A stretch of DNA of 64,000 nt, from assembly GCF_026672255.1 (NCBI RefSeq), contig NZ_JAPOHA010000007.1:127291-191290 (forward strand), in the 5' to 3' direction. The stretch comes from Caproiciproducens galactitolivorans (GTDB lineage Bacteria > Bacillota > Clostridia > Oscillospirales > Acutalibacteraceae). The position numbers and the translations under genes were made by a program. Below are positions 19,171 to 27,926 of this stretch, piece by piece (the first letter of the stretch is position 1; each line of letters starts with the position of its first letter). Below the pieces are notes generated by a model. That model saw only the letters and a program-made list of their open reading frames with translations. It made no database searches and had not been told where the DNA came from.

Positions 19171-19208
19171 GACAAACCCAGCAATTCGATTGAATTGCTG
19201 GATTTGTC
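19171..19208. terminator. Long hairpin, probable bidirectional terminator after the CoA-transferase gene
   Basis: A stem of about 17 pairs (GACAAA-CCAGCAATTC with GAATTGCTGG-TTTGTC, one mismatch, 4-base loop) lies 14 bases beyond the CoA-transferase stop. U-tracts are weak on both sides. Confidence 0.6.
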
Positions 19209-19221
19209 TTTCCGAATGATT

Positions 19222-20778
19222 TTATTTTTTTAAGCCCATCTTTTCGTTTCTGAAGATACGGACATCCATTGGTTTTAAATCCGGTGAGATCAACGGCTTC
19301 ATAGGCATATGCGCGAGGATATCTTTTTCCAGATCAATACCGGGAGCAACCTCTGTCAGCATAATGCCGTCTTTTGTTAACTTAAAGACGGCGCGTTCGG
19401 TAATATACATAACCGGGAGGTTGTTCTTAATGGCGGTTTTTACACTGAAGGTAATATGTTCGACGCTTTCACGGAATTTATTTATGCTGCCCTCCCGAAG
19501 AATATGCAGTTTCCCATCTTTAATTTCCGTTTTCAGGCCGTTGGCGGTAAAGGTACCGCAGAAAAACACCTGTTTGGAGTTTTGAGAGATATCGATAAAT
19601 CCGCCGCAGCCGGGGAGTTTCGCACCGAATTTCGATACATTTACATTTCCCTCTTTATCGGATTCCGCAAAACCCAAAAATGCCTGATCCAGCCCGCCGC
19701 CCTGATAAAAATCGAACATAGAGGGCATGGAAATGATTGCATCGGGGTTCAGGCTGACGCCAAAGTCAAGACCGCTTTGAGGATTCCCTCCAAATAAACC
19801 GGATTCAACGGTTAAAGAGAACTTGCTGATGCCTTCTTCCATGGCAACAGAAGAAATAAATTCCGGAATACCAATGCCGAGGTTTACAACGCTGCCTTCG
19901 ATTAATTCCATGGCGGCACGGCGCGCAATCACCTTTTTATTGTTCAGCGGTGCGGGTTTAAATTCAGCAAGTCCCATCCGGTGTTCGCCCGAGAAACCGG
20001 GGTTGTACTGTGTTCCGAAATTCTGCATATGGTATCTTGGATCGCTTATCACTACGACAGCATCCACCAGTACGCCGGGAATTTCCACTTTTTGCGGATC
20101 CAGAGTACCGGCTTTTACAACACGCTCCACCTGAACGATGACCGTTCCTCCGGAATTTTTGCATGCCTGCGCAACGGCAAGCGTTTCGGCGCGCACGCCT
20201 TCGCGCTCAATAGAAATATTGCCGTTTTCATCCGCGTATGTTCCGCCTAAAATTGCAAAATTAACCGGATGCGTTTTGTAGAAAAGGTATTCTTTCCCGT
20301 CGATTTCCATTAATTTTACAAGATCTTCTTCTTTTTGTGTTAAGGGATTTAACTTTCCGCCCAGATTGCGCGGGTCGACAAAGGTGCCGAGGCCAACATG
20401 CGAGATGGTTCCCGGTTTATGGGCGGCAGTGTCCCGGAACATATGATTCGTAACACCCTGCGGAAAATCATAAGCCAGAATTTTGTTTTCGACTACCAGT
20501 TTTCCGAGCTTGGGAGCCATTCCCCAGTGACCGCCGATCGCTCTGCGGATTAACCCTTCGTGTGCAAGATGGTTTAAACCCTTCGTTTTACCGTCTCCCT
20601 GCGCTGCACAGAATAACAGGGTAAGGTTATTCGGCTCTCCCGTTTCCAAAAAACGATTTTCGATTTCCACAGCAATTTCTTCAGGAACCGATGCTCCCAT
20701 AAACCCGTTAATAGCAAAGTTAATATTATTTGGTACTAAATCCGCAGCTTCACGAGCGGTTAAGATTTTTACAGCCAT
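19222..20778 (-). CDS. Acyl-CoA:acetate/propionate CoA-transferase (family I, fused alpha-beta)
   Basis: Transfers CoA between acyl-CoA and a free acid such as acetate. This is the usual last step that releases butyrate or caproate and regenerates acetyl-CoA. The 518 residues fuse the alpha and beta halves, as in propionate CoA-transferase and YdiF. The alpha part contains GFMGASVPEEIAVEIE and the CoA-site glycines. The beta part carries the catalytic Glu in SLTVESGLFGG (about residue 330). GGAGG stands 8 bases before the ATG. It faces the butyryl-CoA operon across the structured gap, and this location suggests the final step of that pathway. Whether acetate, propionate or lactate is preferred cannot be read. 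Confidence 0.92.
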   Translation of the reverse strand: MAVKILTAREAADLVPNNINFAINGFMGASVPEEIAVEIENRFLETGEPNNLTLLFCAAQGDGKTKGLNHLAHEGLIRRAIGGHWGMAPKLGKLVVENKILAYDFPQGVTNHMFRDTAAHKPGTISHVGLGTFVDPRNLGGKLNPLTQKEEDLVKLMEIDGKEYLFYKTHPVNFAILGGTYADENGNISIEREGVRAETLAVAQACKNSGGTVIVQVERVVKAGTLDPQKVEIPGVLVDAVVVISDPRYHMQNFGTQYNPGFSGEHRMGLAEFKPAPLNNKKVIARRAAMELIEGSVVNLGIGIPEFISSVAMEEGISKFSLTVESGLFGGNPQSGLDFGVSLNPDAIISMPSMFDFYQGGGLDQAFLGFAESDKEGNVNVSKFGAKLPGCGGFIDISQNSKQVFFCGTFTANGLKTEIKDGKLHILREGSINKFRESVEHITFSVKTAIKNNLPVMYITERAVFKLTKDGIMLTEVAPGIDLEKDILAHMPMKPLISPDLKPMDVRIFRNEKMGLKK

Positions 20779-20810
20779 CCTTCAATCCTCCGAATCATTA
20801 CTTTGTTAAT

Positions 20811-20838
20811 ATTATATCATATTCGTATAAAATTTCAA
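20811..20838 (-). promoter_or_regulatory. SigA-type promoter of the CoA-transferase gene
   Basis: On the minus strand TTGAAA (20838-20833), a 16-base spacer and TATAAT (20816-20811) lie about 32 bases before the start codon. Confidence 0.65.
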
Positions 20839-20876
20839 GTTACTGGGAGCGAAAAATAGGCTAGGTAATGAAAATA

Positions 20877-20905
20877 ATGTCAAAATTTATAGAATATGAT
20901 AGAAT
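20877..20905 (+). promoter_or_regulatory. Possible promoter of the WYL regulator
   Basis: ATGTCA (20877-20882), a 17-base spacer and TAGAAT (20900-20905). The -35 is weak. It is divergent from the CoA-transferase promoter about 40 bases away. Confidence 0.4.
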
Positions 20906-20934
20906 GAAACAAATATAGAAAAGAAGGCGATTTT

Positions 20935-21937
20935 ATGCGGAATTACGGAACAAAAATAAAATTGTTGGAATTATATCGACTGCTGAAAACCTATTCGGAC
21001 GACGAACATCCCCTGGCAGCGATTGATCTGTGCAGGATGCTGGAAGAAAAAGGGATTACGGCAAGCCGAAGAACGGTTTACCGCGATATTCAGGTGCTGA
21101 CGGAGTACGGCGTTGATATTTTGTATACAAGACTTCCCAAACAGGGCTTTTTCATTGCAAAGCGTCGTTTTGAATTGCCGGAGGTCCGTATTTTGTTGGA
21201 TGCAGTACTTGCCGCCCCTTTTATTACAAATAAAAAAACAGCCGAACTGACAAAGAAGCTTTGCGGGCTTTTAAACTCTTATCAGGCTGCGGAAGTATCG
21301 GGACAAATCTGCGTTGACCAATGTGAGAAATTGGGCAATGAAGAAATCTATTATACGATCAATACCATCCATCATGCCATTTCCGAACTTAAAAAAAATA
21401 GCATTCTGTTACCATCACAGCGTGATCGTCGATCAGAAAGCGCAGTTTGATGAAGGCAGAAAAATTCTAATCAGTCCTTATGCGCTTTTATGGCATGATG
21501 ATCAATATTATCTTGCCGGAAATAATGAAAAATATGACAGCGTAAGCAACTACCGTATTGACCGTATGAAACATGTCGAACTAACCGATCTCAACGCCCG
21601 TCCGTTCAGCGAGGTAAGCAGTTATCGGGAATGTTTCGACACGTTGGACTATAGCAGGAAATCGTTTCATATGTTCCATGGCAGGCAGGAGCGGATTGTG
21701 CTTCGCTGTTCCAATGACCTGCTGGAGGCAATCGTAGACAAGTTCGGCAGCAATATCGAGCTTTCCTGCCATGACAAGAATGCATTTACCGTACGCGCTT
21801 CCGTATTTGTGAGCGACGGCCTTGTAGAATGGCTGATGCAATACGGCGACCGGATTGTTGTGTTGTCTCCGAAAAGCTTAAAGGATAAAATGATAACGCA
21901 GGTAAATGCAATGCGGTCGGCATATCAGATTACTTAA
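20935..21937 (+). pseudogene. YafY-type HTH/WYL transcriptional regulator, interrupted by a frameshift
   Basis: The first frame (20935-21450) encodes an HTH domain with ITASRRTVYRDIQVL, then stops soon after a run of eight A residues (21391-21398). The next frame continues with a normal WYL domain: IAFCYHHSVIVDQK, then ISPYALLWHDDQYYLAG and the C-terminal GDRIVVLSPKSL. Removing one A (seven instead of eight) would join SELKK directly to IAFCYHH and restore a protein of about 333 residues. So this is a recent frameshift, transcriptional slippage at the A-run, or a sequencing error. WYL regulators bind DNA in response to nucleic-acid or other ligands. It is divergent from the CoA-transferase gene, a possible target, and ends overlapping mntP tail to tail. 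Confidence 0.85.
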
Positions 21938-22514
21938 ACATGTGTTCAATAAAAATTTTAACGCCGATTCCCGTTAAAACAACACCGCCGAAAAGCTCCG
22001 CTTTTGTAGACAGCAGCCTGCCGAAATTCTTTCCGATATACACGCCGATAAAGCTGAGAAGGAAAGTAACCATTCCAATAATTCCAACCGAAACCAGCAT
22101 GAGCACTACCGTTGATGCGCCTACGGCCGAAGGTAAAAGAATCCCGGTAACCAGTGCGTCGATGCTGGTTGCGATCGATAAAATCAGCAGTGTTCGAAAA
22201 CGAATGTCCGTTTGTTCGGGCGGGACTTCCTTGTCGGCCGGTTCTTTATTGGACTCAATAATCATTTTAATTCCAAGGTAGGAGAGAAGGAGCAGGGCAA
22301 TCCAGTGGTCCACCGCTTCGATGATGCTTGCTCCCGCTTTGCCGACCATCCAGCCAAGCATGGGCATAAAAGCCTGAAAAAAGCCAAAGCTGAGGGCGAG
22401 TTTTATAGCAAACCGGGGGTTTACCCGGCGGTTTGTCGCTCCGTTTGTAATGCTTACGGCAAAAGCGTCCATGGAAAGCCCCAGGGCGATGCCGAACAGC
22501 GAAATATAATCCAT
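21930..22514 (-). CDS. mntP: Manganese efflux pump MntP
   Basis: A small membrane exporter that removes excess Mn2+. The 194 residues form about six transmembrane helices. The family signature LGLSMDAFAVSITNGA lies in the first helix and a related TSIDALVTG segment follows in the second half, each with the Asp used for metal transport. I chose the ATG at 22514 because GGAGG stands 5 bases before it; a start six codons upstream has none. Its end overlaps the end of the WYL regulator gene by 8 bases, tail to tail. No yybP-ykoY manganese riboswitch is visible upstream, unlike in many other bacteria. Confidence 0.93.
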   Translation of the reverse strand: MDYISLFGIALGLSMDAFAVSITNGATNRRVNPRFAIKLALSFGFFQAFMPMLGWMVGKAGASIIEAVDHWIALLLLSYLGIKMIIESNKEPADKEVPPEQTDIRFRTLLILSIATSIDALVTGILLPSAVGASTVVLMLVSVGIIGMVTFLLSFIGVYIGKNFGRLLSTKAELFGGVVLTGIGVKIFIEHMFK

Positions 22515-22546
22515 TGCATCCTCCAAAATCAAAGCATTGTTTTACA

Positions 22547-22575
22547 ATAATACATGCGTATACAGGAAATGTCAA
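22547..22575 (-). promoter_or_regulatory. SigA-type promoter of mntP
   Basis: On the minus strand a perfect TTGACA (22575-22570), a 17-base spacer and TATTAT (22552-22547) lie about 33 bases before the mntP start. Confidence 0.75.
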
Positions 22576-22661
22576 TTTTTTAAATTCCCTGCATTTTGCA
22601 ATGCTTTTTTATAGAATTGATTTTGATTTCAACTAATTTAATGAAATAGTGTGGTAAAGTA

Positions 22662-22690
22662 TTGTCCTGCTATATTAAAAATGATAAAAT
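22662..22690 (+). promoter_or_regulatory. Promoter of hisHF
   Basis: TTGTCC (22662-22667), a 17-base spacer and TAAAAT (22685-22690) end 30 bases before the hisH start, in an AT-rich stretch. Confidence 0.55.
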
Positions 22691-22719
22691 AAATAAAATA
22701 GATTAATAAAGGATTTTTT

Positions 22720-23379
22720 ATGATGATTGCTGTAATTGATTATGGCGCCGGAAACCTGCAAAGCGTTGTAAAGGCATTTAACTTTATAGGCAGCGATATA
22801 CAGGTTACCGCGGATAAAGAAGTGCTGAAGAATGCTTCTGCTGCGGTATTGCCCGGCGTAGGGGCTTTTGGGGATGCCATGGGCTGTCTGAAACGTTCGG
22901 ATTTTGTGAAACCGGTACTGGATTTCATCGAAAGCGGGAAGCCGTTTTTAGGAATCTGCCTTGGGCTGCAGCTCCTTTTTGAGGGAAGCGAGGAAAATCC
23001 GGGCGTAAGCGGGCTGGGTGTTTTAAAAGGTACCATCCGCAGAATACCGGCTGAATCCGGGCTGAAAATTCCGCACATCGGCTGGAATTCACTGGATATT
23101 AAACAATCGGACGGTTTGTTTCGCGGCCTGGAACCGAATCCGTATGTGTATTTTGTTCATTCTTATTATTTACAAGCGGAGAACGCGGAGATTGTTTCTT
23201 CCACAACAACCTACGGCGTGCGGATTGACGCTTCGGTGCAGCGAGGAAATTTATTTGCCACGCAGTTCCACCCGGAAAAGAGCGGTAAAACCGGATTGAA
23301 AATGCTTCAAAATTTTATTACCTGTGGAGAAGAGGGAGGGCGCGGCAATGTATGCGAAACGAATCATTCCCTGTCTTGA
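22720..23379 (+). CDS. hisH: Imidazole glycerol phosphate synthase, glutaminase subunit
   Basis: Class I glutaminase that supplies ammonia to HisF for imidazole glycerol phosphate and AICAR formation. The 219 residues contain the opening [10 protein letters not shown], the nucleophile Cys in [15 protein letters not shown] (about residue 86) and the catalytic His-Pro-Glu in [13 protein letters not shown] (about 182-195). The reading frame runs past the usual ...LQNFI C-terminus by about 15 residues, overlapping hisF by 32 bases. AAAGGA precedes the first ATG; a second ATG follows directly. The two his genes stand without the rest of the pathway in this window. Confidence 0.94.
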   Translation: MMIAVIDYGAGNLQSVVKAFNFIGSDIQVTADKEVLKNASAAVLPGVGAFGDAMGCLKRSDFVKPVLDFIESGKPFLGICLGLQLLFEGSEENPGVSGLGVLKGTIRRIPAESGLKIPHIGWNSLDIKQSDGLFRGLEPNPYVYFVHSYYLQAENAEIVSSTTTYGVRIDASVQRGNLFATQFHPEKSGKTGLKMLQNFITCGEEGGRGNVCETNHSLS

Positions 23380-24106
23380 TGTGAAGGAAGGCCGGGTTGT
23401 AAAGGGAACTTCCTTTATCCACCTGCGTGACGCCGGCGACCCGGTTGAAGCCGCAATTGCGTATGACAGGCAGGGCGCGGACGAGCTGGTGCTGCTGGAT
23501 ATTACGGCTTCCTCCCAGGCCCGCGGTATTATACTGGATATCATAAGCGAGGTGGCCGACAAGATTTTTATTCCCTTTACCGTTGGCGGCGGTATCCGTA
23601 CGGTCGAAGACTTCACCGCTCTTTTAAGAGCCGGAGCGGACAAGGTTTCCGTAAATTCCGCCGCTGTAAATCGCCCGGAAATTCTCCGTGAGGCGGCGGA
23701 AAAATTCGGCAGCCAGTGTGTGGTCTGCGCCATTGATGCGAAGCGCAGGCCGTCGGGCGGCTGGACGGTTTACAGCAACGGCGGGCGGATCGATACGGGA
23801 AAAGACGCGGTTTCCTGGGCGAAAGAGGCGGCCCGGTTGGGCGCGGGGGAGATTCTGCTGACCAGTATGGACTGTGATGGCGTAAAAAACGGCTATGATC
23901 TTGAACTGACTGCCGCCGTGTCGCAAAGTGTGAACATTCCGGTAATCGCTTCCGGCGGCGCCGGAAAAATGGAGCATTTTTACGACGCTTTTACAAAGGG
24001 AAAGGCGGATGCGGTGCTGGCGGCATCCCTTTTTCATTTCGGCGAAATCAAGATTCCGGATTTAAAGGCTTATCTTGCTCAAAAAGGAATTCCCGTAAGA
24101 CAGTAA
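23348..24106 (+). CDS. hisF: Imidazole glycerol phosphate synthase, cyclase subunit
   Basis: Uses ammonia from HisH to turn PRFAR into imidazole glycerol phosphate and AICAR, joining histidine and purine synthesis. The 252 residues are a TIM barrel opening with the invariant [16 protein letters not shown] (catalytic Asp near residue 11). Phosphate-binding loops include PFTVGGGIR and [14 protein letters not shown], and the second catalytic Asp is in LTSMDCDG (about residue 130). I chose the ATG at 23348 with GGGAGG upstream; it lies inside the hisH end, so translation is probably coupled. A strong terminator follows immediately. Confidence 0.96.
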   Translation: MYAKRIIPCLDVKEGRVVKGTSFIHLRDAGDPVEAAIAYDRQGADELVLLDITASSQARGIILDIISEVADKIFIPFTVGGGIRTVEDFTALLRAGADKVSVNSAAVNRPEILREAAEKFGSQCVVCAIDAKRRPSGGWTVYSNGGRIDTGKDAVSWAKEAARLGAGEILLTSMDCDGVKNGYDLELTAAVSQSVNIPVIASGGAGKMEHFYDAFTKGKADAVLAASLFHFGEIKIPDLKAYLAQKGIPVRQ

Positions 24107-24108
24107 AA

Positions 24109-24142
24109 AATGAGACTGAATTTACTTCAGTCTCATTTTTTT
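24109..24142 (+). terminator. Terminator of hisHF
   Basis: A perfect 12-bp stem AATGAGACTGAA/TTCAGTCTCATT with a 5-base loop is followed by a run of T residues, two bases after the hisF stop. Confidence 0.92.
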
Positions 24143-24199
24143 ATGGATAGAACCCTCCAATGTGGCATAAGAATTACTAAGAAATTGGAGGTGCTGAAT

Positions 24200-25348
24200 A
24201 TGAAGTTCAAAAAATTGTCGGCATGCTTCCTCGTTGTGACGATGCTGGTTTCAGTTCTGCCGGTTCGGGCGGCCGCGCTGGCCGACACGGAGGTAAAAGC
24301 CCCGTCTGCCTTATTAATGGAGTCACAGACCGGAAAAGTTTTATATGAAAAGAATGCGCATGAAAAGCGCCCGTGCGCTTCCATTACGAAAGTAATGACG
24401 CTGCTGCTCGTTATGGAAGCGCTTGATTCCGGGAAAATAAAACTGACTGATACGGTATCCGCCAGCGAGCATGCTGCTTCTATGGGCGGTTCTGATATAT
24501 GGCTGAAGCCGGGGGAAACCATGACGGTGGACGATATGCTGAAAGCCACGGTGGTAGCCAGCGCGAATGACGCCGCAGTGGCTTTGGCCGAGTATGTGTC
24601 CGGCAGCGAAGATGAATTTTTACAGCAGATGAACAAAAAGGCAAAACAGCTTGGAATGAACGATACCTGTTTCAAAAACTGCAACGGCCTTGACGAAGAC
24701 GGGCATGTGACTTCCGCCTATGATGTTGCGGTTATGTCCCGTGAACTCATCAAGCATAAAAAAATATACGATTATTCGAAAATCTGGATTGAAAACATCC
24801 GCGGCGGGAAAACACAGCTGGTAAATACGAATAAGCTCCTCAAAAGCTACCGGGGAATCACCGGTTTGAAAACGGGTACAACCGGGAAGGCCGGAAGCTG
24901 TATTTCCGCAACCGCAGAGCGCGACAATGTCCAACTGATTTCCGTCATTCTGGGCGCTTCCAATACGAAAGAGCGGTTTTCAAGCGCCGGTACCCTGCTT
25001 GACTATGGGTTTGCAAACTGGGCGGTTACCACTCCGGCTTTGCCCAAAGAGGCTTTAAAGCCTGTAAATGTAGTAAACGGGATGAATTCCAAGGTGGAAA
25101 CAACGGCCGAAACGGGCGGAAATATCCTGGTTCCGAAAGGGAAAACAAATGAAATTCAATATAGCGTAACGCTGAACGAAAATGTAACCGCTCCTGTGAA
25201 AAAAGGACAAATCGTGGGAAAAATTGTCTATAAAATGGGAAATGAAGTGCTTAAAGAATGTCCGATCTGTACGAAAAATTCCGTAGAACAAATTACCTTC
25301 GGTTCCGTGTTCCGCGTCCTTGCAAAATATCTCCTGAAAATGCGGTAG
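24200..25348 (+). CDS. D-alanyl-D-alanine carboxypeptidase (PBP5/DacA type, S11)
   Basis: Trims the terminal D-Ala from peptidoglycan stem peptides outside the membrane. The 382 residues begin with a signal peptide (Lys-rich start, hydrophobic core, cleavage near VRAAALA). Penicillin-binding motifs are SITKV (SxxK, Ser about residue 63), SAND (SxN) and KTGTTG (KTG). A C-terminal beta domain and a short hydrophobic end (FRVLAKYLLKMR) may anchor it. I chose the ATG at 24200 with GGAGGTG upstream; the frame runs 30 codons further through the hisF terminator, which is not coding. A second S11 gene lies at 35.4 kb. Confidence 0.93.
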   Translation: MKFKKLSACFLVVTMLVSVLPVRAAALADTEVKAPSALLMESQTGKVLYEKNAHEKRPCASITKVMTLLLVMEALDSGKIKLTDTVSASEHAASMGGSDIWLKPGETMTVDDMLKATVVASANDAAVALAEYVSGSEDEFLQQMNKKAKQLGMNDTCFKNCNGLDEDGHVTSAYDVAVMSRELIKHKKIYDYSKIWIENIRGGKTQLVNTNKLLKSYRGITGLKTGTTGKAGSCISATAERDNVQLISVILGASNTKERFSSAGTLLDYGFANWAVTTPALPKEALKPVNVVNGMNSKVETTAETGGNILVPKGKTNEIQYSVTLNENVTAPVKKGQIVGKIVYKMGNEVLKECPICTKNSVEQITFGSVFRVLAKYLLKMR

Positions 25349-25387
25349 TTAAAAATATGAAATATTTTTAAAATATAGTGTCCCTCC

Positions 25388-25416
25388 TTGCAAATGCTGT
25401 CAATATATTGTAATAT
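25388..25416 (+). promoter_or_regulatory. SigA-type promoter of pgi
   Basis: TTGCAA (25388-25393), a 17-base spacer and TAATAT (25411-25416) lie 36 bases before the pgi start. Confidence 0.6.
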
Positions 25417-25452
25417 TATTTTAGTGGCAGTTATAACTTAGGAGGATTTAAA

Positions 25453-26793
25453 ATGTCTATTCAGCTTGATACAAGGCATCTTTCCAGTTTTATAGGACAA
25501 AATGAATTCACTGCTATTGCGCCGCAAATACGGCTTGCACACGAAGCGCTTCATTCCGGAAACTGCGACGGCAGCGATTTTATCGGGTGGGTCGACCTGC
25601 CCACCAATTACGATAAAGAGGAATTTTCCCGCATTAAGGCGGCTGCGAAGAAAATTCAGTCGGACACCGATGTTTTCATCGTAATCGGAATCGGCGGTTC
25701 TTATCTCGGCGCCCGCGCGGCGATTGAATTTTTAAAGTCGCAAAACTATAATTCCATGAAAAAGAACACGCCGGATATCTATTTTACCGGCAACAGCATC
25801 AGTTCCACCGCGTTAAGTGAGCTTTTGGAAATCTGCGAGGGAAGAAACGTTTCCGTTAACATGATTTCAAAATCCGGCACCACAATGGAGCCCGCGATTG
25901 CTTTCCGTGTATTCCGTAAATATCTTGAGGATAAGTATGGCAAAGAGGAAGCATGCAAGAGGATTTATTGTACAACCGACAAGGCGCGCGGCACCTTAAA
26001 GCAGCTTGCCGACAAAGAGGGATACGAAACCTTTGTCGTTCCGGATGACGTCGGCGGAAGGTATTCGGTCTTAACGGCGGTCGGCCTGCTTCCCATCGCT
26101 GTCAGCGGTGCGGACATTGACGCGCTGATGGCCGGTGCGGCGAAAGCACAGAAAGAATATAACAATCCGGATTTGGCGTCAAACGCCTGCTACCAATACG
26201 CCGCAATCCGCAATATTCTGTACCGCAAGGGAAAGGAAATTGAAATCCTCGTCAGTTACGAACCCTGCTTTACCATGATGTGCGAATGGTGGAAACAGCT
26301 TTACGGCGAAAGCGAAGGCAAGGATAATAAGGGACTTTTCCCGGCATCTGCTGTATTCTCCACCGATCTGCATTCGATGGGACAGTATATTCAGGACGGC
26401 AGACGTTCCCTGTTTGAAACGGTCGTGCTGTTTGACAAGGCGAAAAAGGATCTGTTTCTCGAGAGTGACGCGGAAAATGCGGACGGTCTGAACTTCCTGC
26501 AGGGCAAGAGCATGGCATACATCAATGAAAAAGCGTTTGAAGGTACGGTACTGGCCCATACGGACGGCGGCGTGCCGAATATGGTCCTTCGCGTTCCGGA
26601 TTTTTCGGAGGAATCGCTTGGCTCTCTGATTTACTTCTTTGAAAAGGCCTGTGCAATTTCGGGAAGCATGCTGGGAGTAAATCCCTTTAACCAGCCCGGA
26701 GTTGAAAGCTATAAAAAGAACATGTTCGCACTTTTAGGCAAGCCCGGATATGAATCCGAGAAAAATGCACTGGAAGCAAGATTAAAGAATTAA
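25453..26793 (+). CDS. pgi: Glucose-6-phosphate isomerase
   Basis: Interconverts glucose-6-phosphate and fructose-6-phosphate in glycolysis. The 446 residues match the shorter Firmicutes form. Motifs seen are [15 protein letters not shown] (about residue 78), the sugar-phosphate loop [11 protein letters not shown] (about 138) and [17 protein letters not shown] (about 200), with the Arg of GGR. The C-terminal segment [12 protein letters not shown] holds the catalytic Lys. GGAGGA stands 9 bases before the ATG. It has its own promoter and looks monocistronic, although the small P-loop gene follows 56 bases later with no strong terminator between. Confidence 0.97.
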   Translation: MSIQLDTRHLSSFIGQNEFTAIAPQIRLAHEALHSGNCDGSDFIGWVDLPTNYDKEEFSRIKAAAKKIQSDTDVFIVIGIGGSYLGARAAIEFLKSQNYNSMKKNTPDIYFTGNSISSTALSELLEICEGRNVSVNMISKSGTTMEPAIAFRVFRKYLEDKYGKEEACKRIYCTTDKARGTLKQLADKEGYETFVVPDDVGGRYSVLTAVGLLPIAVSGADIDALMAGAAKAQKEYNNPDLASNACYQYAAIRNILYRKGKEIEILVSYEPCFTMMCEWWKQLYGESEGKDNKGLFPASAVFSTDLHSMGQYIQDGRRSLFETVVLFDKAKKDLFLESDAENADGLNFLQGKSMAYINEKAFEGTVLAHTDGGVPNMVLRVPDFSEESLGSLIYFFEKACAISGSMLGVNPFNQPGVESYKKNMFALLGKPGYESEKNALEARLKN

Positions 26794-26849
26794 AAAACAC
26801 AGGAGTTTTCTCCGCTGCTGCGGAAATATTAATATAGGGGGAGCTTTAT

Positions 26850-27266
26850 ATGATTACTCTTATTGTTGGCAAAAAAGGTTCTGGCAAAACAAAAAAACTG
26901 ATTGAGCGTGCAAATGAAGCGATTGAAAAATCAAACGGAAATGTCGTGGTGATTGAGAAAGGTTTAAAATTGACGTATGACATTTCGCATCAGGCAAGGC
27001 TGGTCGACAGCGATTCCTACGGTATTTTGGGTTCGGACGCGCTTTGTGGCTTTATCAGCGGCATTTGTGCCGGCAATTATGATGTAACGGATATTTTTGT
27101 AGACTCCACATTAAAGATTATTGGTCAGGATATGAAGGCTCTTGTTCAGCTTACCGAAAAATTGAATACGCTTTCTTCTCTGGCAGATACAAAAATAACA
27201 TTATTGATTTCAGCAGAGCCAAGTGAGCTGCCGAAAGAAATGGATTCCTTTACAGAACAAATCTGA
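26850..27266 (+). CDS. Small P-loop protein of unknown function
   Basis: A 138-residue protein that opens with a Walker A motif (LIVGKKGSGKTKK, about residues 4-16) and contains ITLLISAE near the end, a possible final strand. No Walker B or sensor motif is obvious; DIFVDSTLK (about 88) could be the acidic Walker B strand. It is too short for a full NTPase and I cannot name a family. GGGGGAG precedes the ATG. It lies between pgi and the yceD-rpmF pair and is closed by a strong terminator, so it may be transcribed from the pgi promoter. A role in nucleotide binding is inferred from the P-loop only. Confidence 0.75.
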   Translation: MITLIVGKKGSGKTKKLIERANEAIEKSNGNVVVIEKGLKLTYDISHQARLVDSDSYGILGSDALCGFISGICAGNYDVTDIFVDSTLKIIGQDMKALVQLTEKLNTLSSLADTKITLLISAEPSELPKEMDSFTEQI

Positions 27267-27281
27267 AACTTCGGTTTCTGA

Positions 27282-27325
27282 AAAGATGCTGCCGCAGGCA
27301 TTTTGTCTTCGGCAGCATCTTTATG
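27282..27325 (+). terminator. Terminator after the P-loop gene
   Basis: A stem AAGATGCTGCCG/CGGCAGCATCTT with a loop of about 15 bases and a short T-tract lies 16 bases after the stop codon. Confidence 0.8.
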
Positions 27326-27349
27326 ATTCGGATTTCTCGCAATTTTCTA

Positions 27350-27378
27350 TTGACAAATCATGTATAAATCTATATAAT
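27350..27378 (+). promoter_or_regulatory. SigA-type promoter of yceD-rpmF
   Basis: A perfect TTGACA (27350-27355), a 17-base spacer and a perfect TATAAT (27373-27378) end 26 bases before the start codon. Confidence 0.88.
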
Positions 27379-27404
27379 TAGCTATTGTAGCGCTGAGGTG
27401 TATT

Positions 27405-27899
27405 ATGCTTCTCAATCTAAAAAAAGTGTTTTCCGAAAACAGCGAAAGCTGTTCATTTGATTACGGGCTGGATTTGTCGTCCGTTGATTTAAACGGCTAC
27501 CATCCGTTTGTTTCACCCGTATCTGTTCAAGGCACTGTTAAGGGTCGGGACGGTTTCGCTCAGCTTGACGCCAAAGTTTCGTTTGATTTTTCCATCCCTT
27601 GCGACCGGTGTACAAAGCAGGTGAACAAACGCTTTCAATACACTTTTTCGCATATTTTGGTGTTGTCTCTGGAAAACGAAGACGATATCAACTATATTCA
27701 GGTTTCGGATTATACTCTGGATTTGGACGAACTTATGCGCGCGGATATCTTGCTTGAACTTCCTACTAAATTTTTGTGCCGCGAAGACTGCAAGGGCTTA
27801 TGCCCCATTTGCGGACAGGATTTAAATGAGGGAACCTGTAACTGTAATTTACATCAGATTGATCCTCGCTTGGAGGCTCTTAAAAAACTGATAGACTAG
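27405..27899 (+). CDS. yceD: DUF177/YceD-family protein
   Basis: A 164-residue cytosolic protein of the YceD/DUF177 family, which is nearly always encoded just before rpmF and linked to 23S rRNA or large-subunit biogenesis. Two pairs of Cys are visible: IPCDRCTKQV (about residue 65-70) and, at the C-terminus, CREDCKGLCPICGQDLNEGTC, which looks like a zinc-binding cluster. The C-terminal HQIDPRLEALKKLID is the typical ending. A GAGGTG stands just before the ATG. rpmF follows 27 bases later, matching the family's standard context. Confidence 0.92.
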   Translation: MLLNLKKVFSENSESCSFDYGLDLSSVDLNGYHPFVSPVSVQGTVKGRDGFAQLDAKVSFDFSIPCDRCTKQVNKRFQYTFSHILVLSLENEDDINYIQVSDYTLDLDELMRADILLELPTKFLCREDCKGLCPICGQDLNEGTCNCNLHQIDPRLEALKKLID

Positions 27900-27926
27900 T
27901 CTGAGTTTTATAAGGAGGTGCTGACG

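Noticed and set aside
21930-22719. yybP-ykoY manganese riboswitch before mntP
   Set aside because: No matching conserved helices were found; only a promoter is seen.
27282-27404. Leader riboswitch before yceD-rpmF
   Set aside because: Only a terminator of the upstream gene and a promoter 26 bases before the start are present, leaving no room for an aptamer.
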